DNA from: an uncultured Eubacteriales bacterium
GTDB taxonomy: Bacteria; Bacillota; Clostridia; UBA1381
Assembly (NCBI GenBank): GCA_900556575.1
Contig: USPO01000042.1
Coordinates: forward strand, 1-9,595
Length of the DNA: 9,595 nt
Direction: 5' to 3'
Of this stretch, positions 1 to 6,774 are shown in pieces. The position numbers and the translations under genes are program-made. Position 1 is the first letter of the stretch. Each line of letters begins with the position of its first letter. The notes under the pieces are model-generated. The model ran no database searches. It was not told the DNA's origin and worked only from the letters and a program-made list of their open reading frames with translations.

Positions 1-3000
1 ATCGCCGCCTATCGGTGCAAAATCATTATCTTCCGACAGCATTGAGTCATCATCTATATCCTCAGCATCCTTTTCTGTGAAGCCCTTGCTTTCAAGCTCC
101 TTCTTATCATACTCGCTTCCCTTCATGTAGGTATCGGTAACATCATCGCTGTCATCATCAAAGAAAGTATCAATATCAATTTCCTTAGCCTGATGGTCAA
201 GAATTTTAATATCCAATGCAAGTGCCTGAAGCTCCTTAACAAGTACCTTGAATGATTCCGGAATACCTGACTTCGGAATATTCTCACCCTTGACAATAGC
301 TTCGTAGGTCTTAACACGTCCTACAATGTCATCCGACTTAACCGTAAGGATTTCCTGTAAGGTATACGCTGCTCCGTATGCCTCCAAAGCCCAAACCTCC
401 ATTTCACCGAAACGCTGACCACCGAACTGCGCTTTACCACCGAGCGGCTGCTGTGTAACGAGTGAGTATGGACCTGTTGAACGGGCATGAATCTTATCAT
501 CAACAAGATGATGAAGCTTTAAGTAGTACATTATTCCGACTGTTACGGTGTTATCGAATTTTTCACCTGTACGGCCGTCATATACTGTTGACTTAAATGT
601 CTGATCAAGTCCTGCTGCTTCGAATGCCATCTTTATATCATCATCTTTTGCACCATCAAATACAGATGTACCAATCTTTATAAATCTGCCCGGACGAGCT
701 GCATCCTTAGCCTTTAATATCTGCTCTCTGAAATTATCATCTACTGTAATCTGCTCAAGCTCCTGTCTTGTCTTTAAGCTTAAGCATCTGTATGCGTAAC
801 CTAAGTGCATTTCAAGCACCTGACCGATATTCATTCGTGACGGTACGCCCAATGGGTTTAAAACAATCTGAAGCGGAGTACCATCCTCTAAGAACGGCAT
901 ATCCTCCTTCGGAAGTACTCTTGAAACAACACCCTTGTTACCATGACGGCCTGCCATCTTATCGCCGACGCTAATCTTTCTCTTCTGAGCAATATAGCAT
1001 ACTACCGACTTATTTACACCCGGCTTAAGCTCATCACGCGGATTATCCTTGCTGAATACCTTTACATCTACTATAATACCTCTTTCACCGTGCGGTACTC
1101 TTAATGAGGTATCTCTTACTTCTCTTGCCTTTTCGCCGAAGATAGCTCTTAAAAGTCTCTCTTCTGCTGTAAGCTCTGTTTCACCCTTCGGAGTTACCTT
1201 ACCTACAAGAATATCTCCCGGATGAACCTCGGCACCTATTCTTATGATACCGTTTTCGTCAAGATCCTTTAATGCATCTTCCGATACATTCGGAATATCT
1301 CTTGTGATTTCTTCAGGTCCAAGCTTTGTATCTCTTGCTTCGCACTCATATTCCTCCATGTGAATTGAAGTGAATACATCATTCATTACAAGCTCTTCAC
1401 TAAGAAGAACAGCGTCCTCGTAGTTATAGCCTTCCCATGTCATGAAGCCGATTAAGATATTCTTACCAAGAGCCAATTCACCGTTATCCATTGCCGGACC
1501 GTCGGCAATAATATCACCCTTCTTAACTCTCTCGCCCTGAACAACAATAGGTCTCTGGTTGATACATGTACTCTGGTTTGAACGGGCAAACTTAATAAGT
1601 TCGTGCTTGTGAGTTGCACCGCTGTCGCCCTTGATGTAAATTACATCTGAAGCAACCTTTTCTACATAACCATCCTCTTTTGCAAGAACTGCCGAACCTG
1701 AGTCGTGTGCTACCTTATGCTCGATACCGGTACCGATGATAGGGGAGTCTGTTGTTAAAAGCGGTACTGCCTGACACTGCATGTTAGATCCCATTAACGC
1801 ACGGTTAGCGTCATCATTCTCAAGGAACGGGATACAAGCTGTAACAACCGATACAAGCTGTCTCGGTGATACATCCATGTAGTCAATTCTATCCGGTGAA
1901 ACCTCGACAATCTGGTCACGGTAACGCGCCGAAACCTTCTTATCAAGGAAGTGTCCCTCTTCGTCAAGCGGCTCATTAGCCTGAGCAACAATATAGTTAT
2001 CTTCTATATCTGCTGTCATATATACGATTTCGCCTGTTACACAGCCTGTCTTTTTATCAATCTTACGATACGGTGATTCAACAAAACCATACTCGTCAAT
2101 TCTTGCGAAAGTAGCAAGTGATGTGATAAGACCGATGTTCGGACCTTCCGGAGTCTCTATCGGACACATTCTGCCGTAGTGCGAATAGTGAATATCTCTA
2201 ACCTCAAAGCCTGCACGGTCTCTTGAAAGACCGCCCGGTCCCAATGCTGAAATTCTTCTCTTATGACGAAGCTCTGCAAGCGGGTTCGGCTGATCCATAA
2301 ACTGTGAAAGCTGTGATGAACCGAAAAATTCATTTATTGATGCTATTATAGGTCTGATATTTATGAGTGAGCTTGGAGTGATAATATCCATATCCTGAAC
2401 GGACATTCTTTCTCTTACTGTCTTTTCCATTCTCGAAAGACCAATTCTAAACTGATTTTGTAAAAGCTCACCTACGCATCTTAAACGTCTGTTTCCAAGG
2501 TGGTCGATATCATCTGTCGAACCAAGTCCGTTTGCAAGGTTAATACAATAGTTTACTGTCGCAAGGATATCATCTTTTGTAATGTGCTTCGGACTTAACT
2601 CATCTTCTCTTAGCTTAACCTGGAGTCTGATATATTCATCTCTCGGCATAGCCTCCTGTTCGTCTGCCTCGTTCAGAATTTCTTCAAGAACAGCTCTTCT
2701 TACCTTTGGATAATGAAGGTCAACGTCTACATCACAGTATTCATTTATATCTACAACATCATTTGAGAATACCTTCATCGGAACATCCTGTGCACCGAAA
2801 TCACCGTAAGCATCCATCTTTACATAAACGAATACCTCGTTTACACCTGCCTTTTCGATAATTTCAGCCTTTTCCGGTGTTATAACCTCTCCTGCCTCTG
2901 CTATCATTTCACCTGTTCTCGGGTCTGCAACAGGCTCGGCAAGTTTCTTATTCTTAATTCTGTCTGAAATAGCGAGCTTCTTATCATACTTATAACGTCC

Positions 3001-3807
3001 AACCTTTGCAAGGTTATAACGCTTCGGGTCAAAGAACATATTGTTAATGAGTGTCTCCGCACTCTCTACGCTCGGCATTTCACCCGGACGAAGTCTCTTA
3101 TAGATTTCTATAAGTGCTTCTTCTCTGTTATTTGTATTATCCTTTTCAAGAGTAGCCTTAATTCTGGCATCATCACCAAATACATCGATAATTTCGGCAT
3201 CTGTACTAAGACCCAACGCTCTTAAAAATACAGTTACAGGGAGCTTTCTGTTTCGGTCAAGTCTTACCGAATAAATATCGCTCGAATCTGTTTCATATTC
3301 AATCCATGCACCTCTGTACGGGATAATTTGTGATGTATATAAATATTTACCCGCTTTATCTCTCGATGCATCATAATATATACCCGGTGAACGTACTAAC
3401 TGGCTGACAATTACACGCTCTGCACCGTTTATGATAAAAGTACCCTGCTCTGTCATGAGCGGGAAATCTCCCATGAAGAGCATCTGCTCTTTCATTTCGT
3501 GAGTTTCGTTATTTGTAAGTCTTACTTTTACTCTAAGCGGAGCCGCATACTTTGCGTCTCTTTCCTTACATTCTTCAACATCAAATTTTGAATTATACTC
3601 CAGATTATAGTCAAGAAACTCAAGCTTGAGTTTCTCAGCGTGGTCTGTAATAGGGGAAATATCATGGAAAACTTCCTTTAAACCCTCGTCAAGAAACCAA
3701 CGATATGAATTTTTCTGGACGTCAATTAAATTAGGCATTGTAAGGGGTTCTTCAATTTTGGAGTACGAAAGACGTATATTCTTTCCTGCTTCTACCGCAT
3801 GCAACAT
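1..3807 (-). CDS. rpoB: DNA-directed RNA polymerase subunit beta (3' end outside window)
   Basis: This is the beta subunit of RNA polymerase, which with beta' forms the catalytic cleft. The ATG at 3807 is preceded by GAGGTGA (3816-3822) at 8-nt spacing, and 1,269 codons stay open to the left edge with no stop. Recognisable segments in order are the N-terminal lobe (GTFIINGAERV from residue 122, then LVRSPG), the rifampicin pocket GSSQLSQFMDQ...HKRRISALGPGG (residues 496-526), the EGPNIGLI segment, the active-site region GDKMAGRHGNKG (about 948-959), and the C-terminal LHHLVDDKIHARSTGPYS to FGEMEVWALEAYG block (about 1090-1150). Beyond about residue 1205 the chain becomes an acidic tail rich in Asp and Glu, as in other Firmicutes such as Bacillus subtilis. 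The aspartate, histidine and serine positions commonly mutated in rifampicin resistance carry wild-type residues (D505, H515, S520). rpoC would normally follow, beyond the left edge. Identification is essentially certain. Confidence 0.99.
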   Translation of the reverse strand, partial: MLHAVEAGKNIRLSYSKIEEPLTMPNLIDVQKNSYRWFLDEGLKEVFHDISPITDHAEKLKLEFLDYNLEYNSKFDVEECKERDAKYAAPLRVKVRLTNNETHEMKEQMLFMGDFPLMTEQGTFIINGAERVIVSQLVRSPGIYYDASRDKAGKYLYTSQIIPYRGAWIEYETDSSDIYSVRLDRNRKLPVTVFLRALGLSTDAEIIDVFGDDARIKATLEKDNTNNREEALIEIYKRLRPGEMPSVESAETLINNMFFDPKRYNLAKVGRYKYDKKLAISDRIKNKKLAEPVADPRTGEMIAEAGEVITPEKAEIIEKAGVNEVFVYVKMDAYGDFGAQDVPMKVFSNDVVDINEYCDVDVDLHYPKVRRAVLEEILNEADEQEAMPRDEYIRLQVKLREDELSPKHITKDDILATVNYCINLANGLGSTDDIDHLGNRRLRCVGELLQNQFRIGLSRMEKTVRERMSVQDMDIITPSSLINIRPIIASINEFFGSSQLSQFMDQPNPLAELRHKRRISALGPGGLSRDRAGFEVRDIHYSHYGRMCPIETPEGPNIGLITSLATFARIDEYGFVESPYRKIDKKTGCVTGEIVYMTADIEDNYIVAQANEPLDEEGHFLDKKVSARYRDQIVEVSPDRIDYMDVSPRQLVSVVTACIPFLENDDANRALMGSNMQCQAVPLLTTDSPIIGTGIEHKVAHDSGSAVLAKEDGYVEKVASDVIYIKGDSGATHKHELIKFARSNQSTCINQRPIVVQGERVKKGDIIADGPAMDNGELALGKNILIGFMTWEGYNYEDAVLLSEELVMNDVFTSIHMEEYECEARDTKLGPEEITRDIPNVSEDALKDLDENGIIRIGAEVHPGDILVGKVTPKGETELTAEERLLRAIFGEKAREVRDTSLRVPHGERGIIVDVKVFSKDNPRDELKPGVNKSVVCYIAQKRKISVGDKMAGRHGNKGVVSRVLPKEDMPFLEDGTPLQIVLNPLGVPSRMNIGQVLEMHLGYAYRCLSLKTRQELEQITVDDNFREQILKAKDAARPGRFIKIGTSVFDGAKDDDIKMAFEAAGLDQTFKSTVYDGRTGEKFDNTVTVGIMYYLKLHHLVDDKIHARSTGPYSLVTQQPLGGKAQFGGQRFGEMEVWALEAYGAAYTLQEILTVKSDDIVGRVKTYEAIVKGENIPKSGIPESFKVLVKELQALALDIKILDHQAKEIDIDTFFDDDSDDVTDTYMKGSEYDKKELESKGFTEKDAEDIDDDSMLSEDNDFAPIGGD
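2230..2322 (-). other. rpoB: Rifampicin-binding pocket (RRDR) of rpoB
   Basis: Residues 496-526 of the beta subunit match the rifampicin-resistance-determining region. The contacts equivalent to E. coli D516, H526 and S531 are present (D505, H515, S520), so no classical resistance substitution is seen. Two local differences stand out: proline follows MDQ, where E. coli has Asn and B. subtilis Thr, and arginine precedes the conserved HKRR, where both of those have Thr. They look like lineage variation. Their effect on drug binding cannot be judged from sequence alone. Confidence 0.9.
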
Positions 3808-3815
3808 TTAATTAA

Positions 3816-3822
3816 TCACCTC
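3816..3822 (-). promoter_or_regulatory. Ribosome binding site of rpoB
   Basis: GAGGTGA on the minus strand, 8 nt upstream of the ATG at 3807. It is a strong match to the anti-Shine-Dalgarno sequence and fixes the rpoB start. Confidence 0.85.
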
Positions 3823-3835
3823 ATTATAAAAACAC

Positions 3836-3864
3836 TTGCAATTTTAATATTCTTGTGATATAAT
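3836..3864 (+). promoter_or_regulatory. Predicted sigma-A promoter for the DnaD-like gene
   Basis: -35 TTGCAA (3836-3841), a 17-bp spacer, then a perfect -10 TATAAT (3859-3864) with an extended-10 TG at 3856-3857. Transcription should start near 3871, leaving an untranslated leader of about 140 nt before the ATG at 4012. No better plus-strand promoter is seen closer to the gene: another TATAAT at 3925-3930 has no acceptable -35. The site lies within the transcribed rpoB leader and faces the rpoB promoter. Confidence 0.7.
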
Positions 3865-3888
3865 AGTCTTATAAATAAGCTATTATAT
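3858..3888 (-). repeat. AT-rich palindrome in the rpoB leader
   Basis: A 9-bp perfect inverted repeat (3858-3866 with 3880-3888) continues, after one unpaired base, into a 4-bp inner stem (CTTA 3868-3871 with TAAG 3876-3879) around a 4-base loop. In rpoB mRNA this folds into a long AT-rich hairpin about 35-65 nt from the predicted 5' end. No T-run follows, so it is not a standard terminator. Its left arm contains the -10 box of the plus-strand promoter, so the same bases serve two purposes. Function is inferred only; it could be a leader structure, a protein site or a cruciform. Confidence 0.6.
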
Positions 3889-3894
3889 AGTCCG

Positions 3895-3912
3895 AGCCCT
3901 AATTTTAAGGCT
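3895..3912 (-). repeat. Second small hairpin in the rpoB leader
   Basis: The minus-strand sequence AGCCTTAAAATTAGGGCT can form an 8-bp stem (AGCC with GGCT, one U-G wobble, UAA with UUA) around a 2-base loop. It would begin about 10 nt after the predicted rpoB start site. A two-base loop is tight, so the innermost pairs probably open. It lies directly upstream of the larger palindrome, giving a leader with two stem-loops in series. Confidence 0.4.
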
Positions 3913-3928
3913 ATTGTTACAGTTTATA

Positions 3929-3957
3929 ATTATAACACAAATGCATCAGCTTGTCAA
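3929..3957 (-). promoter_or_regulatory. Consensus sigma-A promoter of rpoB
   Basis: On the minus strand this is TTGACA (3957-3952), 17 bp, TATAAT (3934-3929), with TG one base upstream of the -10. Every position matches the sigma-A/sigma-70 consensus. The predicted start near 3922 gives an rpoB leader of about 115 nt. The promoter shows that rpoB can be transcribed independently of the usual rplKAJL genes, which are not next to it here. Confidence 0.9.
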
Positions 3958-3994
3958 TAGGGAACGGTGAAAAATTTTTCTTTTATGATGAATT

Positions 3995-3999
3995 GGGAG
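3995..3999 (+). promoter_or_regulatory. Weak, distant ribosome binding site of the DnaD-like gene
   Basis: GGGAG sits 12 nt upstream of the ATG at 4012, a longer gap than the 8-9 nt seen at the other genes here. There is no better-placed purine tract or in-frame start nearby, so 4012 is retained. Modest translation initiation is plausible. Confidence 0.5.
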
Positions 4000-4011
4000 T
4001 AATTAAAGATA

Positions 4012-5100
4012 ATGTTCAACTTCAAATTTAACTTTAACTTTGTTCCGGTAGCATCGGACTTTATCGAAACTCACATGAGTACAGCAAATGGTGAATATGT
4101 AAAAGTTTATCTTTATATATTAAACATGGCTGTTAAAGGTTTGAGCGCCGAGCCGCGTATTATCGCACGCCGCCTGAACCTTTTGGAAAGTGACGTAATG
4201 AACGCTGTTGAATACTGGCAGGAAAAGGGACTTTTGTCATCTAACGGAGGAACAATAACAATAGGTGCAAGCATAACTGCAACCGAAGAACCCGTTTCGG
4301 CAGTGCAGTCCGCTCCGGAGCAGTACACACCTTCGGAAACCCCCGTATCGGCTTCGTCACAGCCGGCACCCGTTCAGACATCGGCACAGACCCCTGACCC
4401 GATACGCACAAAGAAATCCGCCGCACAGGTCAGCGAAAAAATCCTTTCAAATCCGGAGCTTTCCGACCTTACGGCAATGGCACATCAAGTGTTAAACAAA
4501 CCGCTCACCAATGACGATATTGCAACACTGTATTGGTTCAATGACTCCGAAGGCGGACTCGGTTTCAGTCCCGAATTAATAATGATACTCATTGAATATT
4601 GTGTAAATAACGGGAAAGTCGATATGCGGTATATCGAAAAAACGGCAATAGGCTGGCACAAGGACGGAGTCAAAACAATAGCGGATGCGGAAAAGTACCT
4701 CTCATCAAAAGAGGACATGAACAAATTTTACTATGAATTAAAAAAGATTTTCGGCATACAGGGACGAAATCTTTCCAAAGCAGAAGAAAAATATATTTAC
4801 GAATGGCATAATGACTGTGGTATGAGTGCGGAAATGATTGCACTTGCATATGAATATTGCATTATGGCAACAGGAAAGATTAGCTTTCAATACATGGACT
4901 CAATAATAAAAAACTGGCACAAGCTCAATATTTCCACCGTCGATGCAGCACAGAAAAACAGAGCAGAGTTTCGCAGTAAAAATCCGGGCAAAGCTCCGGG
5001 AAGTCCGCAGAAGAAGTTCAGTGATAAGAGTGCTTCTGTTTACAGACAAGGTGCAACCGATTATTCGGACCTTGAAAAACGCATGAATGAAAAATATTAA
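4012..5100 (+). CDS. DnaD-domain replication protein with two tandem DnaD C-terminal domains
   Basis: A 362-residue soluble protein related to DnaD/DnaB primosomal proteins, which in Firmicutes remodel DNA and help load the replicative helicase at the origin or at restarted forks. Residues about 10-78 form a winged-helix-like N-terminal region. Residues about 85-130 are a Pro/Ser/Thr/Ala-rich linker. Two copies of the DnaD C-terminal helical domain follow: about 160-230, with YIEKTAIGW at 207-215, and about 251-315, with YMDSIIKNW at 294-302. The copies align along their length, including EYC, a Gly-Lys, the Tyr...Trp motif and a following Asp-Ala. A basic, flexible tail ends in YSDLEKRMNEKY. 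The gene diverges from rpoB and is followed directly by a terminator, so it is probably monocistronic; no DnaC-type ATPase loader adjoins it. Family assignment is confident. Whether it is the main DnaD or a paralogue is not decidable here. Confidence 0.9.
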   Translation: MFNFKFNFNFVPVASDFIETHMSTANGEYVKVYLYILNMAVKGLSAEPRIIARRLNLLESDVMNAVEYWQEKGLLSSNGGTITIGASITATEEPVSAVQSAPEQYTPSETPVSASSQPAPVQTSAQTPDPIRTKKSAAQVSEKILSNPELSDLTAMAHQVLNKPLTNDDIATLYWFNDSEGGLGFSPELIMILIEYCVNNGKVDMRYIEKTAIGWHKDGVKTIADAEKYLSSKEDMNKFYYELKKIFGIQGRNLSKAEEKYIYEWHNDCGMSAEMIALAYEYCIMATGKISFQYMDSIIKNWHKLNISTVDAAQKNRAEFRSKNPGKAPGSPQKKFSDKSASVYRQGATDYSDLEKRMNEKY

Positions 5101-5111
5101 TGGAATACGTT

Positions 5112-5156
5112 AAAAGGCAGGGCAAGACCCCGATTCGGGATTTGCACTGCCTTTTT
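5112..5156. terminator. Bidirectional Rho-independent terminator
   Basis: A long hairpin starts 11 bases after the DnaD-like stop codon. AAAAGGCAG pairs with CTGCCTTTT, then GCAA with TTGC and CCCG with CGGG around a short loop, with small internal mismatches. A T5 run (5152-5156) follows on the plus strand, and the minus strand reads TTTT after the stem. It can therefore end both the DnaD-like transcript and the ATPase transcript arriving from the right. Confidence 0.9.
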
Positions 5157-5166
5157 ACCTATTAAC

Positions 5167-5288
5167 TCATGCCGCAAGTTTGAGCATATTCTCCATTCTC
5201 TTTGGATTCTGCTCTCCGCAACTCCGTTTTCTCTCAGTATCGATGCCATTTTAAATTTGGCAGTTACAGCATAATACCGCTCATCTGC
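5167..5288 (-). pseudogene. Possible degraded coding remnant, unidentified
   Basis: Between the ATPase stop and the terminator, one minus-strand frame reads ADERYYAVTAKFKMASILRE (from 5288). Switching frame near 5225 gives CGEQNPKRMENMLKLAA followed by TGA at 5167-5169. Both pieces look protein-like, as if a small gene or gene end carries a frameshift. There is no start codon or Shine-Dalgarno at the left of the first piece and I do not recognise a family. It may equally be ordinary intergenic DNA. Confidence 0.25.
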
Positions 5289-6606
5289 CTAACTCATTCA
5301 CCGCTATACCTATAAGCTCATTCAGCCTGTCAACCAAAAACAGTGGAATATTCAGTATATTTCCGTCCAGAGAAAGATTTTTTAAAGATAATCTTACAAT
5401 TATCGGCGTTTCACTTTCATATTTTGCATAGTATCTCTTTATGCTCGATGCTCCTACATTCGTTCCTGCTTTAACTTCTATCGGTATAACCTTATTTTCC
5501 CTCTGTACAATAAAATCCACTTCATAATTATTATCTTTCCAATATCGCGGCACATCATTAAACTGTCTTGCTATACTTTCAAGCACATAATTTTCTGTCA
5601 AAGCCCCCTTAAATTCCGTAAACAGCTTATTTTTCTCCTTAAAAGCAGATATATCGAGCTTTGAATGACACCTTAGAAGTCCGGTATCAGACATATATAT
5701 TTTAAACGAAGATAAATCATCATATGCCGACATCGGAAGTCCTGGCTTTGTTATTCTGAATACTTTATGAATTAGATCGGCATTATACAACCAATTTAAA
5801 GCATTTTCATATTCTCTTGCTCTTGCACCGGGCTTTACCGCACTGTACAGAAATTTTTTATTTTCTCTTGAAAGCTGCGACGGCAGTGAATCCCATATAT
5901 ATTGAAGTTTGGGAAAATCATTTTTATCAGCGTGCTTTCCGAAATCATTTTCATACGACATCAAAATATTTTCCTGTGCTTTGTTTGCTGCTGCGGCATC
6001 TCTGTCCTGCGTCCATATCAAAACGGGTTCGGGCATTCCGCCAACGACAAAATACATTTTAAGTTTTTCTATGAGAGGATTAAAAAAAGCATCCGGAATA
6101 TTCGATATTTCATTGATTTCCGAGATATATTCCGCAAAACACCCATCTCCGTTTGCAATCAGAAATTCCGTAAAAGTCATAGGACCTAAATTCAAAAAAT
6201 CCACTTTACCTACCGGAAATCCCTGCGAAAGCTTTATTCCGAGAAGTGAACCCGCACTTGCAATATAATATTCCGGCAAATCCTCACAAAAATATTTCAG
6301 GGTATTAAGTGCTTCCGGGCATGATTGTATTTCATCGAATATCAGAAGTGTTTCCGGGTTTATTCTTTGTCCGCTTGCCATTGCAAGATTTTTTATTATC
6401 CTCTTTACATCTTTTGTTGTTTCAAAAAATTGATTATATTCGGGATTTTTATCAAAATTAAAATATGCATAGCCATTTGGAAAGCTTTTTCCGAACTCCT
6501 GCAATGCCCATGTTTTCCCTACCTGCCTTGCTCCGCGCAATATAAGCGGTTTTCTCCGCTTTGAGTTCTTCCATTTTACCAAATCATCCATTATAAAACG
6601 TTTCAC
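5281..6606 (-). CDS. AAA_14 / DUF4143 family ATP-binding protein
   Basis: A 441-residue P-loop ATPase of the AAA_14-DUF4143 family, abundant in gut anaerobes and of unknown physiological role. The Walker A motif GARQVGKT is at residues 25-32 and Walker B LLIFDEIQ at 87-94. The C-terminal DUF4143 domain has a PD-(D/E)XK-nuclease-like signature: EVDF (Asp364) followed by IEVK (Glu377, Lys379). The start is GTG at 6606, chosen because GGAGG (6616-6620) sits 9 nt upstream; the ATG at codon 6 would be too far from it. No signal peptide or membrane segment is evident, so it should be cytoplasmic. The length is normal for the family and all key motifs are intact. It has its own consensus promoter and terminators on both sides, so it is a single-gene unit inserted between rpoB/DnaD and the galactanase operon. 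Family is certain; function is not. Confidence 0.95.
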   Translation of the reverse strand: MKRFIMDDLVKWKNSKRRKPLILRGARQVGKTWALQEFGKSFPNGYAYFNFDKNPEYNQFFETTKDVKRIIKNLAMASGQRINPETLLIFDEIQSCPEALNTLKYFCEDLPEYYIASAGSLLGIKLSQGFPVGKVDFLNLGPMTFTEFLIANGDGCFAEYISEINEISNIPDAFFNPLIEKLKMYFVVGGMPEPVLIWTQDRDAAAANKAQENILMSYENDFGKHADKNDFPKLQYIWDSLPSQLSRENKKFLYSAVKPGARAREYENALNWLYNADLIHKVFRITKPGLPMSAYDDLSSFKIYMSDTGLLRCHSKLDISAFKEKNKLFTEFKGALTENYVLESIARQFNDVPRYWKDNNYEVDFIVQRENKVIPIEVKAGTNVGASSIKRYYAKYESETPIIVRLSLKNLSLDGNILNIPLFLVDRLNELIGIAVNELGR

Positions 6607-6615
6607 AGTTCTTAT

Positions 6616-6620
6616 CCTCC
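6616..6620 (-). promoter_or_regulatory. Ribosome binding site that fixes a GTG start
   Basis: GGAGG lies 9 nt upstream of the GTG at 6606 and supports that codon over the downstream ATG at codon 6. Confidence 0.8.
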
Positions 6621-6648
6621 CATCTTAAATTTTGGCTGCTCTACTTTT

Positions 6649-6677
6649 ATTATACCTATATTTTTTTATATTGTCAA
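6649..6677 (-). promoter_or_regulatory. Consensus sigma-A promoter of the ATPase gene
   Basis: On the minus strand this is TTGACA (6677-6672), a 17-bp AT-rich spacer, then TATAAT (6654-6649). Both boxes match consensus fully. The predicted start is near 6642, giving a leader of about 36 nt before the GTG at 6606. Inverted repeats begin within 4 bp upstream of the -35. Confidence 0.85.
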
Positions 6678-6680
6678 CCA

Positions 6681-6744
6681 AAATCACATAATTAGCAACA
6701 AAAACGTGAGAAAAATCACACTTTTCATTAAAATTATGTGATTT
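6681..6744. repeat. Perfect 13-bp inverted repeat next to the ATPase promoter
   Basis: AAATCACATAATT at 6681-6693 is the exact reverse complement of 6732-6744, with 38 bp between. The left arm begins 4 bp upstream of the ATPase -35 box. The right arm overlaps the arm used by the terminator hairpin at 6701-6756, so the two pairings exclude each other. The shared core AAATCACA occurs three times in the region: twice direct and once inverted. It may be a regulator-binding site set or an RNA/DNA structural switch. Confidence 0.6.
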
Positions 6745-6756
6745 CTCTCACGTTTT
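6701..6756 (-). terminator. Long-stem terminator of the galactanase operon
   Basis: Two 20-bp arms (6701-6720 and 6737-6756) are inverted copies differing at one position, with a 16-base loop. Read on the minus strand the hairpin starts about 18 nt after the phosphoribosyltransferase stop and is followed by T5-G-T2 (6704-6697), as expected for an intrinsic terminator. The stem is AT-rich apart from a CGTGAG/CTCACG block, so its strength is uncertain. Confidence 0.65.
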
Positions 6757-6774
6757 CTAAAATTTCAAGTTCTA

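Noticed and set aside
2230..2322. Rifampicin-resistance mutation
   Set aside because: The main resistance positions carry wild-type residues. The Pro and Arg differences look like lineage variation and there is no evidence that they confer resistance.
3626..3811. Plus-strand open frame of 61 codons opposite the start of rpoB
   Set aside because: It is antisense to the highly conserved rpoB N-terminus, has no recognisable protein pattern, and the rpoB frame explains the sequence. The same holds for the short frames at 123-506, 768-974 and 1794-1991.
3882..3887. Second minus-strand TATAAT in the rpoB leader as an extra promoter
   Set aside because: The base 17 positions upstream is CCTTAA, a poor -35, and the TATAAT is explained by the AT-rich palindrome.
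3925..3930. Plus-strand TATAAT nearer to the DnaD-like gene
   Set aside because: No reasonable -35 lies 16-18 bp upstream (ATTTTA at 17 bp). The sequence overlaps the reverse strand of the rpoB -10 region.
4012..4041. Alternating Phe/Asn codons at the start of the DnaD-like protein as a repeat expansion
   Set aside because: Only a few residues long, and the following VPVASDFIETH resembles the usual N-terminus of DnaD-like proteins, so it is probably the normal start.
5817..6564. Several overlapping plus-strand frames within the ATPase gene
   Set aside because: They are antisense shadows of a gene with intact Walker A, Walker B and DUF4143 motifs; none has a convincing start site.
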